A stretch of DNA of 64,000 nucleotides from Porphyromonas uenonis DSM 23387 = JCM 13868 (GTDB lineage: Bacteria > Bacteroidota > Bacteroidia > Bacteroidales > Porphyromonadaceae). The translations under genes were made by a program, and so were the position numbers. Numbering within the stretch: the stretch's first letter is position 1; each line of letters opens with the position of its first letter. The notes under the pieces are model-generated. The model was not told where the DNA came from. It searched no databases and saw nothing but the letters and a program-made list of their open reading frames with translations. Below, in pieces: positions 25,131 to 33,702 of this stretch. The stretch covers positions 28,449 to 92,448 of the forward strand of contig NZ_KI535308.1 in NCBI RefSeq assembly GCF_000482365.1, written 5' to 3'.

Positions 25131-26894
25131 TTACTTGCGCTTGAAGAAGCATATCACTTCCAGATAGTTCTCTAATGGATTGGTGCGGTCCGAACAATGC
25201 GCAAGAGGAAGTTGGGTCAGCACATAACTGCCAGCTAGTTCGGGGATGCTGGCTAGAATTGGATCACTGGAAGCGAGCGTTTCTATTTTGTCTTTCCTGA
25301 ATGTCCCATCAATAGCTTTACCTACTGCATTAACGGTCGCATGAGAAAATATATAGTCTCTCAATGGCTGTTTTTGTTGTACTTGAAGAAAAGGTCTTAT
25401 AACCCGAGACCAGTCTATATAGAAGAAATCACAACGAAAAAGACCCTCTGATTGTTCGGAGAGTGCAACTTCCGAAAAATCAAATTTCACTCGACGATAA
25501 ATCTCATTCTCTTTCACGTGAACAGCCTCAATGTTTAAGTATTCCTTATACTGCTTGACAGGGATAGGAAGCTTCACCGTATCTTGATCTACCATAAGAA
25601 TCTTAATGGAGCAGTTACGCTGATAATCATATTCGTTAGGAATGTGATCGGGGGTAGGAACGTCGGGTATCGGAGGTCGCTTCTTGAAGACTACCTTCAC
25701 GACCGTGTTACTCGTCACTGTAAGGGTCTTACTGGCTGTAATATCCACACCATTAGCTGTTATAGACTTTAGCTCCCAGCCGTCGGCTGGCTCAGCGGTG
25801 ATCGTCAGCTTAGTGCCTGGAACAAGATAACGAATGCTAGACAAAACATACTGTGCATCGTCAGGTCTTTCAGGCTTGTCTTGAAGAGTGTAAACGTTAT
25901 TTTTTCTGGCATCATAAACCGTAACAGAAACTTTTCCTCGCCCATCCATAAACACCTTTGTGGAAAGCGTCCGCGCGCCAACCACCTTAAGAGTTGTATC
26001 CTCTGTTACCACAAAACTACGGCTCTTGAGTATGTCAGCACCATTAGCGGTCATAGAGGGAACGTAGAAATCCGCTGAATTAAAGTAAACCTTAACACTT
26101 AGCTTAGTGCCTGCTGGTACAGAAATGGCTTTACCTACTTCCAACTCTTTTTTATCACCATCAGGAAAAACGACCAAGACGCTAGCATCGCCCTCGCCCT
26201 CTTTGACGAGCGTGACCTTGTAGGTCTCTGGCGTCAGCTCCTTAAAGGTCGCTCGTACTATAGTATTCTCTGTGACTTCGAAGCTCTTGTCTTCGAGTAT
26301 GTCCTCCTCGTTGGCGGTCAGCGTCACCAGCTCCCAGCCGTCGGCTGGCTTAGCGGTAACCGCTAGCTTGGTGTCAGGCTCAACCGCATCGAGGTCGTCG
26401 GCTCCTGTGATGGTGATTTCACCCTCACCCTCTTGCTCGGACTTGACCCAGTAAGTTTTATCCGCAAGAATGTTCCAAACAAGCTCTTTACTGAGCTTCT
26501 TAGGAGCATCGTTGCTAACGGTTACATCGACTTTGTTACCCACAAGCTTTTTAGCTTGATAAGTCAAGGATAAATCGGAGAGTGACGATAGCGGGATAGA
26601 GGTTCCACTCTGAATAGAATCTCCGAGGAAAAAGAGCGTGCCTGCCTCTTCGTCATAAGTAAAGCTGACGCTATACTTTGTCGGACGTGGACAGTCAACT
26701 TCTTCCTCGTTGATTAAGAGCTGGGTCGTGACCGTTGAGTCGCCCTTCACAATCTGAGACTGTTCAGTAGTCAGAGACGAGTCAAAGTTCACCGCCTGCT
26801 CTTTTACGGCTAGCTCTTTTACACAGCTAACAACCGTCAGTAATGCTGACAGTGTAGCTAAGGCGAGCCACAGGGGTTTAATTATCATTCTCAT
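25131..26894 (-). CDS. Inserted lipoprotein with three InlB-type (Flg_new_2-like) repeats
   Basis: A 587-residue lipoprotein (lipobox VVSC near residue 24). The same N-terminal beta domain as its neighbour (PRPTKYSVSFTYDEEAGTLFFLG) is followed by three InlB-type repeats, each with PADGWELV or a degenerate form and ITANGVDI..SKTLTV, then a ~170-residue C-terminal domain that shares nothing obvious with the neighbour. The stop lies 46 bp before the next gene and the start 15 bp after traG. Such repeats are common in surface proteins that bind other cells. No catalytic motif. Confidence 0.8.
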   Translation of the reverse strand: MRMIIKPLWLALATLSALLTVVSCVKELAVKEQAVNFDSSLTTEQSQIVKGDSTVTTQLLINEEEVDCPRPTKYSVSFTYDEEAGTLFFLGDSIQSGTSIPLSSLSDLSLTYQAKKLVGNKVDVTVSNDAPKKLSKELVWNILADKTYWVKSEQEGEGEITITGADDLDAVEPDTKLAVTAKPADGWELVTLTANEEDILEDKSFEVTENTIVRATFKELTPETYKVTLVKEGEGDASVLVVFPDGDKKELEVGKAISVPAGTKLSVKVYFNSADFYVPSMTANGADILKSRSFVVTEDTTLKVVGARTLSTKVFMDGRGKVSVTVYDARKNNVYTLQDKPERPDDAQYVLSSIRYLVPGTKLTITAEPADGWELKSITANGVDITASKTLTVTSNTVVKVVFKKRPPIPDVPTPDHIPNEYDYQRNCSIKILMVDQDTVKLPIPVKQYKEYLNIEAVHVKENEIYRRVKFDFSEVALSEQSEGLFRCDFFYIDWSRVIRPFLQVQQKQPLRDYIFSHATVNAVGKAIDGTFRKDKIETLASSDPILASIPELAGSYVLTQLPLAHCSDRTNPLENYLEVICFFKRK

Positions 26895-26909
26895 AGGCTA
26901 TCATATTTA

Positions 26910-29423
26910 TTATATGTCCTTTTTACGTTGTGCTTGAGCCATCTGGCGAATAGCTAACTCAATGTTTCCTCCGAGCTGTTCTGCAAGTCGCTGGACGGCT
27001 ACTTTTTCTGTTGCTTCGGTTGTATAGGCGTAGTACTCCTCTAAGCTCACCTCTGTTGCATAGACGGCACTCACCATACCTCCTAAACCAAACCAAACCT
27101 CTTTGTAGAGACGGTTGGGATCGTTGTTCTGATTGATGGAGAGGATTTGCTCTTTCTCCTTATTGGTCAAGCCTAACGCATCTTGGATAGCGTCAAACTT
27201 GTTCATATACTTGCGCTGGTCAAGCAGTATCTTACAGTCGGAGTTGTTAATGATACTCTCACGCACGATTGGAGAGCGCAGAATATCATCAGGGTCTTGG
27301 GTTACCACAACTGCCTCTCCAAAGTGCTTACGCACGGTCTTGTAGAGGTACTTGATGAACTCAGCCATATTAGCACTGGAGATAGCTTTCCAAGCCTCCT
27401 CAATCACGATCATTTTGCGCTCGTCCTTCAGGCGACGCATCTTGTTGATGAAACTCTCCATAATGATGATGGTCACCACTGGGAAGAGGATCTTGTTATC
27501 CTTGATAGCGTCAATCTCAAAGACGACGAATCGCTTGCTCAGCAGGTCGATGTTGTCTGTTGAGTTGAGTAGGTAGTCGTACTCGCCACCTCGATAGTAG
27601 TGCTTGAGTGTGGTCAAGAGGTTGTCGATGTTGAAGTCCTCCCTTGTTACCTTTATTTCCCTACTGAGCAGATCTTGACGATACTCGTCAAGCATAAATT
27701 CGTAGTAGGTGTTGAAGCTGGGGACGATAGATCGATCCTCGGTAATCTTATTGATATAAGCTCCAATGGAGGCGAACAGCTCGCTGACCTCAGTCTTAGT
27801 CACTTTCTCATCTCCTGACTTCCACAAGGTGAGGATAAGGGTCGCCAAGCTCTCTTTCTTTTCTATATCGAAGACGTAGTCGTCGGTATAGAAGGGGTTG
27901 AAAGCAATGGGTGTCTCCTCTGTATAGGTATAGTAGATCCCATCCTCACCTTTGGTCTTGGCATGGATAAACTGACACAAGCCCTCGTAAGAGTTCCCTG
28001 TATCAATCAACAGTATGTGCGTTCCCTGCTCATAATACTGACGTACCATATGGTTACAGAAGAAAGACTTACCACTACCCGAAGGCCCCAAGATGAACTT
28101 GTTGCGGTTAGTGGTGATACCTTTCTTCATCGGCAGGTCGCTGATGTCTACGTGTATGGGTTTGCCCGACAAACGATCACACATCTTGATACCAAAGGGC
28201 GAGAGACTGTCCTTATAGTTGGTCTCGCCTGAGAATAGGCACAGCGCTGGCGGTATGAACGTCCAGTAGCTCTCCTCAGAGGGGAAATCACCTGCATTGC
28301 CAGGCATACCAGCCCAGTAAAGTGTGGCTGTGTCCACCGTATTGTGCCGTGGGGTGCAATCCATCGATGAGATAGCACTACCCACCATATTCTTGATGTC
28401 GGTCATCTCTCGCTCATTGTCACTCCAAGCCAAGACATTAAAGTGCGCTCGTATGGGGCTTATGCCCAGAGTTACCGATGTGTTGAGATAATCGTGTATC
28501 CACTCCTCATTGATAGCGTTAGCTCGTGAATAACGAGCTAGTGAGTGCATATTGCGGGCGGTACTTTCAAAGCGTTTTTTTGCCTCCTCACCATCTGGTA
28601 TGAAGAGGTACTGGTTGTAAATGTGATTGCAAGAGAGAAGGAGACCTACGGGACTACTAAAGGACAAGCGACAACTACTCTTGTCGGTCGATAATTTCTC
28701 ATAAGCCCTATCAGTACTTACACTGGTTGGTAAGTCCTCTGTGCTAGAGAGGGTGTGCAGACAGAGCATCTTGTCGCCTATCCGCACCTCTTTAGCACGT
28801 AGTGACAAGTCCTCTAGCGAGGCGGACTTGTCGCGCTCTAAGCTTAGATAGCGGTCTAAAAGACCTCGCTCATTATCCTTGCCTAGAAGCTCCTCCTCGG
28901 TGAGGCGGGCGATGCTAAACAAGCCTGAATCGTTGACAATGCGCTCAAACTGGTCTACAGCGTCTAAGAACGCACTGATACCCTCCTTGTCAGTCATCTC
29001 CTTTGGCACTAGTCGACCCTGCACAAGACTGGAGAAGTCGCTCTTCTGCGCCATACGCTGACGGGTTGTCTTGGTCAGGTAGAGATAACAGTCGTGATTG
29101 AGATAGGGACGCTCATTGAAGTGTCGCTCACTAGAACGGTCTAGAAAGCTCATCTGAGCGTCGCCTAGATGCTCAGCACGATAGGTCTCTGTCGTATACC
29201 AATCCTGCTTATGCACGATGCTATAGACGGGCAAGACCTTGATAGCCTTGCTCCAAGTACTATGTATTTGCTCATACTCCTCTTCTGTGATGGTGAAGAG
29301 TTCGGGCAGCTCCACCTTAAAGGCGACCGTCAGGTCGGCCTCCTTAGAGATGATGCAACCGTTCTCCACCGCAAGGAGCGGGAAGAGCCTCTCTAGAGTT
29401 CTTACTTTCGCAGTGTTGCGCAT
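26910..29423 (-). CDS. traG: Conjugation ATPase TraG (VirB4-like)
   Basis: An 837-residue VirB4-type ATPase that powers channel assembly and transfer. N-terminal domain of about 400 residues (with LERLFPLLAVENGCIISKEADLTVAF), then Walker A GPSGSGKS near residue 450 and LIDTGNSYEGL, and Walker B/downstream MIVIEEAWKAIS near 670, then VVTQDPDDILRSP. Length and motifs match TraG of Bacteroides conjugative transposons. Its start overlaps the end of traF by 22 bp, indicating coupling. Confidence 0.96.
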   Translation of the reverse strand: MRNTAKVRTLERLFPLLAVENGCIISKEADLTVAFKVELPELFTITEEEYEQIHSTWSKAIKVLPVYSIVHKQDWYTTETYRAEHLGDAQMSFLDRSSERHFNERPYLNHDCYLYLTKTTRQRMAQKSDFSSLVQGRLVPKEMTDKEGISAFLDAVDQFERIVNDSGLFSIARLTEEELLGKDNERGLLDRYLSLERDKSASLEDLSLRAKEVRIGDKMLCLHTLSSTEDLPTSVSTDRAYEKLSTDKSSCRLSFSSPVGLLLSCNHIYNQYLFIPDGEEAKKRFESTARNMHSLARYSRANAINEEWIHDYLNTSVTLGISPIRAHFNVLAWSDNEREMTDIKNMVGSAISSMDCTPRHNTVDTATLYWAGMPGNAGDFPSEESYWTFIPPALCLFSGETNYKDSLSPFGIKMCDRLSGKPIHVDISDLPMKKGITTNRNKFILGPSGSGKSFFCNHMVRQYYEQGTHILLIDTGNSYEGLCQFIHAKTKGEDGIYYTYTEETPIAFNPFYTDDYVFDIEKKESLATLILTLWKSGDEKVTKTEVSELFASIGAYINKITEDRSIVPSFNTYYEFMLDEYRQDLLSREIKVTREDFNIDNLLTTLKHYYRGGEYDYLLNSTDNIDLLSKRFVVFEIDAIKDNKILFPVVTIIIMESFINKMRRLKDERKMIVIEEAWKAISSANMAEFIKYLYKTVRKHFGEAVVVTQDPDDILRSPIVRESIINNSDCKILLDQRKYMNKFDAIQDALGLTNKEKEQILSINQNNDPNRLYKEVWFGLGGMVSAVYATEVSLEEYYAYTTEATEKVAVQRLAEQLGGNIELAIRQMAQAQRKKDI

Positions 29424-29725
29424 CTGAGCAAACTTCTAACTGTACGACGATGGATTAGGTAGTCGGGGTGCTTGGCAATCGCTCGGAGCTTCATCAAGCC
29501 GTGAGTGCCATACTTTTTATTCATCTTGAATACTGTATAGACCAAGACTGTCGCTAGTAGAGCTGAGATACCTACCATAAGCACAGACGGTACGCCAACG
29601 ATGTTAAGGACAACAGCCACGAGGAAGACTCCTCCCAAGCCACACGCAAAAATGACGAGGTACTGAGACTTGAGCCCCTTGAACTCAATGGAAGCTCCAA
29701 TGCCCTTATTGACTTCGTAGGTCAT
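29402..29725 (-). CDS. traF: Conjugal transfer protein TraF (DUF4133, VirB3-like)
   Basis: A 107-residue membrane protein. The start at 29725 (MTYEVNKGIG) is chosen because the pattern EVNKGIGASIEFKGLKSQYLVIFACGL is where DUF4133 proteins begin. Two adjacent transmembrane segments follow (LVIFACGLGGVFLVAVVL and VLMVGISALLATVLVYTVF), then a basic tail. Overlaps traE by 4 bp and traG by 22 bp. Confidence 0.9.
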   Translation of the reverse strand: MTYEVNKGIGASIEFKGLKSQYLVIFACGLGGVFLVAVVLNIVGVPSVLMVGISALLATVLVYTVFKMNKKYGTHGLMKLRAIAKHPDYLIHRRTVRSLLRCATLRK

Positions 29726-30060
29726 AGGAAAAAAGCTCGCAAGACGGTAGCTGAGATAACAAGGAAGATACAGGCTCCAAACCACGAAGCAGCGGTCTTG
29801 CCCGTGTCGGGGTCTCCTTGACTAAACTTTTGATATACTTTGATGGCTCCAATTAGACCAACGACAGCTCCGACAACATAAATGAGGGTCACTAACGGAT
29901 CAAAGTATTGGGTCAACGCATCTGAGGCTTGCTTGAAGGCTGCGACTCCCGATGTCGCGGACTTTTGGGCTGATAAAACAGAGCTGGTGAGTATATAGAG
30001 CATTGGTGCTAAAAAGACCTTGACAGCTCTTGAGGGGCAAGATATAATGTTTCGTTTCAT
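29722..30060 (-). CDS. traE: Conjugal transfer protein TraE (DUF4134, VirB2-like)
   Basis: A 112-residue protein with signal-type N-terminus and two C-terminal transmembrane segments in the DUF4134 pattern: FKQASDALTQYFDPLVTLIY, VVGAVVGLIGAIKVYQKFSQGDPDTGK and TAASWFGACIFLVISATVLR. It is expected to be the pilin-like channel component. The start at 30060 (MKRNIIS) fits the family; a longer frame reaches into the upstream gene. Confidence 0.92.
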   Translation of the reverse strand: MKRNIISCPSRAVKVFLAPMLYILTSSVLSAQKSATSGVAAFKQASDALTQYFDPLVTLIYVVGAVVGLIGAIKVYQKFSQGDPDTGKTAASWFGACIFLVISATVLRAFFL

Positions 30061-30076
30061 GAGTACTGGATTTATA

Positions 30077-30583
30077 TTAAGCAGGATAACTTGACAACTG
30101 GCTGAGAGCTGCATTGACGGCTTGTTGTTTCTCAGACACCCCATCTAGCTTGTCCGACCTCCAGTTCTTTTGTTCTGATGGAGACATCGATGGATAGCGG
30201 TCAAGCTCATCGGTGCTAAATTCATTAGCACTTGATGGCGAGCGGTCGTAGCTATTCTCTAAAGGAGAGGAGGGGGACGTAATACCTAGCTGATCGCCAA
30301 CTAGCTTCTCGACTTGATGGCGAGAGGCTAGACACTTTTTGTTTGGCTGACGGGGAACATCTGAAAAGTAGATGGAGATGTCTGTGTGGGGCTGCCCCAC
30401 AATCTCCATATATCTACCTCTCGTTCGAGAGGTAGACGTACGCAGCGGCTTAGACGGCTTTGGCTGGTCTGCTGTGGGCTTACCAAAACGCTTACGAGGG
30501 TTTACGTCAGGTAGTCGGAGGCTGACATAAACAACAGCCAAGCCGATAAAGCCTATTATAGCAAGAACAAAAAGCGCATTCAT
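30077..30583 (-). CDS. Small membrane-anchored protein at the traD position
   Basis: A 168-residue protein with one N-terminal membrane segment (LFVLAIIGFIGLAVVYVSL), a basic linker and a hydrophilic, serine/proline-rich remainder with a final helical stretch (SEKQQAVNAALSQLSSY). Position between the DUF3408 gene and traE corresponds to traD/traC of related elements, but I recognise no defined family. It starts 4 bp after the preceding gene's stop. Function unknown. Confidence 0.75.
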   Translation of the reverse strand: MNALFVLAIIGFIGLAVVYVSLRLPDVNPRKRFGKPTADQPKPSKPLRTSTSRTRGRYMEIVGQPHTDISIYFSDVPRQPNKKCLASRHQVEKLVGDQLGITSPSSPLENSYDRSPSSANEFSTDELDRYPSMSPSEQKNWRSDKLDGVSEKQQAVNAALSQLSSYPA

Positions 30584-30587
30584 AGCA

Positions 30588-30899
30588 CTAACTACTAATA
30601 CAGTCGGGTATGAGCGGTTGCTTGAGTCGCTTAGAAGTCTCAGTGTTGAGTATATCCTTATACTGAGTCAAGTGACTAAGAAGGATATTCTCCACATACC
30701 CACCCACGGTGCTTTCACCATCCCCTAGGTAGTTAAGTGTTCGCCTAATCATCAAGTAGACATCTTCATTAAGAGAGACGTTACATTTGCGATTGGAGAG
30801 GGACATACGTACGGGAGGTCGAAAAAATTCCGCAGAGTACTCTGAAAAGTTCTCTAAGGTGACAGTAGAGGTGTCTCTTTGTTCCGAATCTGTAGACAT
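30588..30899 (-). CDS. DUF3408-family transfer accessory protein (TraB-like)
   Basis: A 103-residue cytoplasmic protein with the DUF3408 pattern: basic strand VRMSLSNRKCNVSLNEDVYLMIRRTLNYLG then the helix STVGGYVENILLSHLTQYKDIL. This is a ribbon-helix-helix-like DNA-binding architecture. In Bacteroides elements such genes follow a ParA-type traA and precede traD; here no traA is present and the outer-membrane pair takes its place. Confidence 0.8.
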   Translation of the reverse strand: MSTDSEQRDTSTVTLENFSEYSAEFFRPPVRMSLSNRKCNVSLNEDVYLMIRRTLNYLGDGESTVGGYVENILLSHLTQYKDILNTETSKRLKQPLIPDCISS

Positions 30900-30910
30900 A
30901 GCTCGAATGG

Positions 30911-32299
30911 TTAAAGGTTCGCAGAAGACATCATTTCCGTTGCTACTGATAAGGGGAGCTTAGCACGTGCATCAGTACGAATGGGTGTGAGTAGCTGGTA
31001 AGCTAGCTCAGCGTTGTGTTCGTACTTGAGCAGGGCATTAGCATAGTTAAGAATAGCAACAGGATCTTTGGGGTACTGCTCATAAGCAGAACGTAGATAA
31101 GGCACGGGGCTAACACCTTGCTCCATCGCTTGCTCAGCTAGATAGAACAACTCGTTCTGCTTGAGCAGGAGAGGGTTCTTAGCATAGACGCTCGCTAGCT
31201 CGTCCGTACGAAAAGCTCCTACCTCGTAACTCATCGTAAAGGTGGTACGTCGCAACTGTGGATAGTAATCTGCTAGCAGATGTTTGTAGTTGCCTAGCTG
31301 GCACATAGACTTATCTCGCTTGACATCTGTGGGGACATCGTCTATGATGCGCAACACTTGAGACTTGTTGTCAAGAGTACTCTCAGAGACTAGCTGGCGT
31401 AGTCCAGACCAGTCCTCACCTTCACCTGACACCTTGACAGTGGCTACGAGGTTAGGGAAGCGACCCTGAACATAATCATAGAGAGCTTGCGCACGATACT
31501 CGCTCAAACGCTGATTGTAGTTAGCAGTTCCCTCTGGTGAGGCATAGCCAACAATAGCTAGCGAACTCAGTCGCACTCCCTCCTCTTGCTGAGAGGCAAT
31601 GATAAAGCGGTTGAGACGCTCTAGCTCTGCTGAGTTCTCGCTAGTAAAAAGCAACTCGCTAGAATCGTAGGGAAAGCGGACATAGCTGTCAAAGCTCTTC
31701 TTGTACTCTTTGGACTGCTCGTCGGCTGGACGAATAAAGGTATACTCGTAGCGGCCGAAATTGTAAGTGTCTAGATGGACAGGCTCGCTCTGATAAGAGA
31801 CGAGAGCTGAAGGGCAAGAAGCACAACCATAGCGCTGCATATAGAGTCGTAGCTCTCCATTACGCATCCACGGCTCAAAATCAATTTCGTAATGAGGTGC
31901 GATAATATCCCCCTTGCGGGCGTAAATTGACTCCACAGGGCGGTTGACTATTTCATAGACAACACCCTGAGCATTACGTAAGAGCTTGTTGCGCTGTATC
32001 TGCTTATGGCGACGATCGCCTACAACGTAGATGGGTGCGAGCTTTTGCTCTTTCTTACCATCACTAGAACGATAGATAGGATAGATGCAAAGAAGCTCCT
32101 GACTCTTGACCTTGCTGTAAGACGTGAGGTCTACATCTATAGTCAGAGCGTTAAGGTTACGCTGATAGCCAATCTTGTAGTCATGCCGTGATAGAGAGAT
32201 TAGAGAGGTCTCTTCCAAAGGATAAGCCTGAGCCGACAAGACAAACAGACTGCCAAACAAGAGCGTGACAAATATAGATATATTACGAAGGTGTTTCAT
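30911..32299 (-). CDS. DUF3868 / OmpA-like outer-membrane protein
   Basis: A 462-residue exported protein (signal peptide ending VLSAQA). The N-terminal half matches DUF3868 (beta-rich, with GYQRNLNALTIDVDL); residues about 205-330 are an OmpA-type peptidoglycan-binding domain (VRFPYDSSELLFTSENSAEL ... LAIVGYASPEGTANYNQRLSEYRAQALYDY), and the end is helical and TPR-like. In Bacteroidota such proteins usually accompany DUF3575 proteins in fimbria loci. Here the pair heads the tra operon, 11 bp from the DUF3408 gene, suggesting a role in anchoring the mating apparatus. Confidence 0.85.
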   Translation of the reverse strand: MKHLRNISIFVTLLFGSLFVLSAQAYPLEETSLISLSRHDYKIGYQRNLNALTIDVDLTSYSKVKSQELLCIYPIYRSSDGKKEQKLAPIYVVGDRRHKQIQRNKLLRNAQGVVYEIVNRPVESIYARKGDIIAPHYEIDFEPWMRNGELRLYMQRYGCASCPSALVSYQSEPVHLDTYNFGRYEYTFIRPADEQSKEYKKSFDSYVRFPYDSSELLFTSENSAELERLNRFIIASQQEEGVRLSSLAIVGYASPEGTANYNQRLSEYRAQALYDYVQGRFPNLVATVKVSGEGEDWSGLRQLVSESTLDNKSQVLRIIDDVPTDVKRDKSMCQLGNYKHLLADYYPQLRRTTFTMSYEVGAFRTDELASVYAKNPLLLKQNELFYLAEQAMEQGVSPVPYLRSAYEQYPKDPVAILNYANALLKYEHNAELAYQLLTPIRTDARAKLPLSVATEMMSSANL

Positions 32300-32322
32300 T
32301 GTTGTTCTGATTGATAGAGAGG

Positions 32323-32907
32323 TTACTTGAAGAAGAAGATGTAAGATAGCGTGGCTTTAGTCGGGCCAACATAATTGGCTGAAGCCTCGCTATTCTTATA
32401 GCCACACGCTGTACACTTGTTGTAGTCGACACGAGCATAACCTCCACCAACAGACAACTCAATAGAAGAGCGGGGAGATAAGACCCACTGATAACCGACA
32501 CTGAGACCTCCTCCATAAAACCATCCGATATATCGCTGGTTCTTCATTATGGCGTTCTTGTTCTCTAACACAAAGGGGATATTAACGTGTCCTATACGAA
32601 ACTGTCCTCCAAGAGCGTGTAACCCAAAGAAGAGTCCATTGAAGGATTCGCACGTCCAGTAGCGAACCTCACTTTGTGCTAGCCAGTGAGACCATTCAGG
32701 CAAACGGTCTTGCTTGCGAAAAACAAAGGTGTTGTTGCTGTACTGAGTGTCCAGCGTTATTCGATCTCCCAAGGAAAACTCTATCCCTAAGTTAGGAGCT
32801 AGTAGCGCATCATAAGCAAAGTTGTGCTTGATGGCGATTTTCTGTGCGTGCGAGATGCCGATCGTTGCAAAGCACAGAAGCAGTAAAGTGATAATCTTTC
32901 GTCTCAT
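32323..32907 (-). CDS. DUF3575 outer-membrane protein
   Basis: A 194-residue beta-barrel-type protein with a signal peptide ending GISHAQ. Typical DUF3575 features are AIKHNFAYDALLAPNLGIEFSLG, LGGQFRIGHVNIPF and a C-terminal barrel strand ending YIFFFK. First gene of the leftward tra transcript, 23 bp before the DUF3868 gene. The two form a known pair in fimbrial clusters; that they act in mating here is inference from position. Confidence 0.85.
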   Translation of the reverse strand: MRRKIITLLLLCFATIGISHAQKIAIKHNFAYDALLAPNLGIEFSLGDRITLDTQYSNNTFVFRKQDRLPEWSHWLAQSEVRYWTCESFNGLFFGLHALGGQFRIGHVNIPFVLENKNAIMKNQRYIGWFYGGGLSVGYQWVLSPRSSIELSVGGGYARVDYNKCTACGYKNSEASANYVGPTKATLSYIFFFK

Positions 32908-33040
32908 TTATTATAGGGTTGATTACTTGCTGAGAAAAGAAACAGTGTAGAAAAGACGAGCAACGGCATAACCAAAACAATGCGATGAAGAAGATGAAGA
33001 GATTTCCACCGAAGGGTCTTTTCCACCTCTGTTTCTAGTG

Positions 33041-33056
33041 CAAAGGTTCAAAGATC
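33041..33056 (-). promoter_or_regulatory. tra operon promoter, overlapping -7 boxes AACCTTTG and GATCTTTG
   Basis: On the minus strand AACCTTTG (33041-33048) and GATCTTTG (33049-33056) both approach TAnnTTTG, about 135-150 bp upstream of the DUF3575 start. The first lies exactly 21 bp from the 49-bp repeat, the same distance as in the primase promoter. Confidence 0.5.
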
Positions 33057-33069
33057 GGTGAGCTTTTTC

Positions 33070-33118
33070 AAGGGACGAGTAAATTGCGGTAAGTTGCGGT
33101 AAATCTTAGTAAGTCTAA
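33070..33118. promoter_or_regulatory. 49-bp repeat, copy 1 (upstream of tra operon)
   Basis: The 49 bases are identical to 46644-46692 and in the same orientation. Internally they carry direct repeats TTGCGGTAAG TTGCGGTAAA and AGTAAGTC. In both places the repeat lies directly upstream of a leftward operon promoter, so it is probably a binding site for a common regulator. Confidence 0.75.
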
Positions 33119-33147
33119 CCACTAGATTCTTACAAACAATGCCCCTA

Positions 33148-33155
33148 CCTTTGCA
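33148..33155 (+). promoter_or_regulatory. Candidate rightward -7 box (TACCTTTG) toward the mobilisation genes
   Basis: TACCTTTG fits the -7 consensus on the plus strand. It would give a long leader (about 540 nt) covering the hairpin region before the mobilisation genes. Confidence 0.4.
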
Positions 33156-33506
33156 ATGCAACAAGCAATCAAGAGCAAACTTTCGCTCAAACAAACGAGC
33201 AAACACAACTAAAAAAACAACAGCACACTCTCACTTGATTATAAACAATCACTTTAAACCACACAAAAAGGATAGAGACGAAACGACTTTACCCACAAAG
33301 CGAACCACTCGGACAAGCGAATAGAACAAAAGAGAACACACAACGGGAAACGAAAAATCGAATGGAAAGCACAACACAACAAATAAACAGCACGGCAACA
33401 GCACACCCGCACTCTTGCACAGCAAGGCGGAAAAACAGAGCCAAAAGCGGAGCTCTTTTTAACAAGCTGAAGACTAACGAATGAAACAAAACGAAAACGG
33501 AGAGAA

Positions 33507-33628
33507 CCACACCCCGTTGGACTTTGTCCGACAAGGGGTGGCTATAAAACGGAAAATGGGCAAGAAGTGTTTTTGTCGGACAAGGGAAATTTGCTCCGCA
33601 AAATTTCGCCTCCAAAAACACCTTGCCC
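33507..33628. other. Hairpin cluster upstream of mob genes, candidate oriT
   Basis: Hairpin 1: CCACACCCCGTTGGAC and partner around GTCCGACAAGGGGTGG (33507-33541). Hairpin 2: GGGCAAGAAGTGTTTTTG (33558-33575) pairs with CAAAAACACCTTGCCC (33613-33628). GGAC or TTGTC(C/G)GAC-type motifs recur at 33519, 33574 and inside the first mob gene (33831). Location in the divergent 795-bp gap (32908-33702) between tra and mob operons is where oriT is usual. The AC-rich stretch 33160-33460 shows nothing else. Confidence 0.5.
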
Positions 33629-33702
33629 TCACGGGAATCCAGCTCCAAAGTCGCATCTAGAAACAGATTAAAAAAAACAACTAAGAACAAACTGTCAAGC
33701 AA

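Noticed and set aside
33139..33324. Lysine/threonine-rich 61-codon frame in the tra-mob gap
   Set aside because: Low-complexity translation of an AC-rich noncoding stretch; overlaps a promoter and has no homologue I know.
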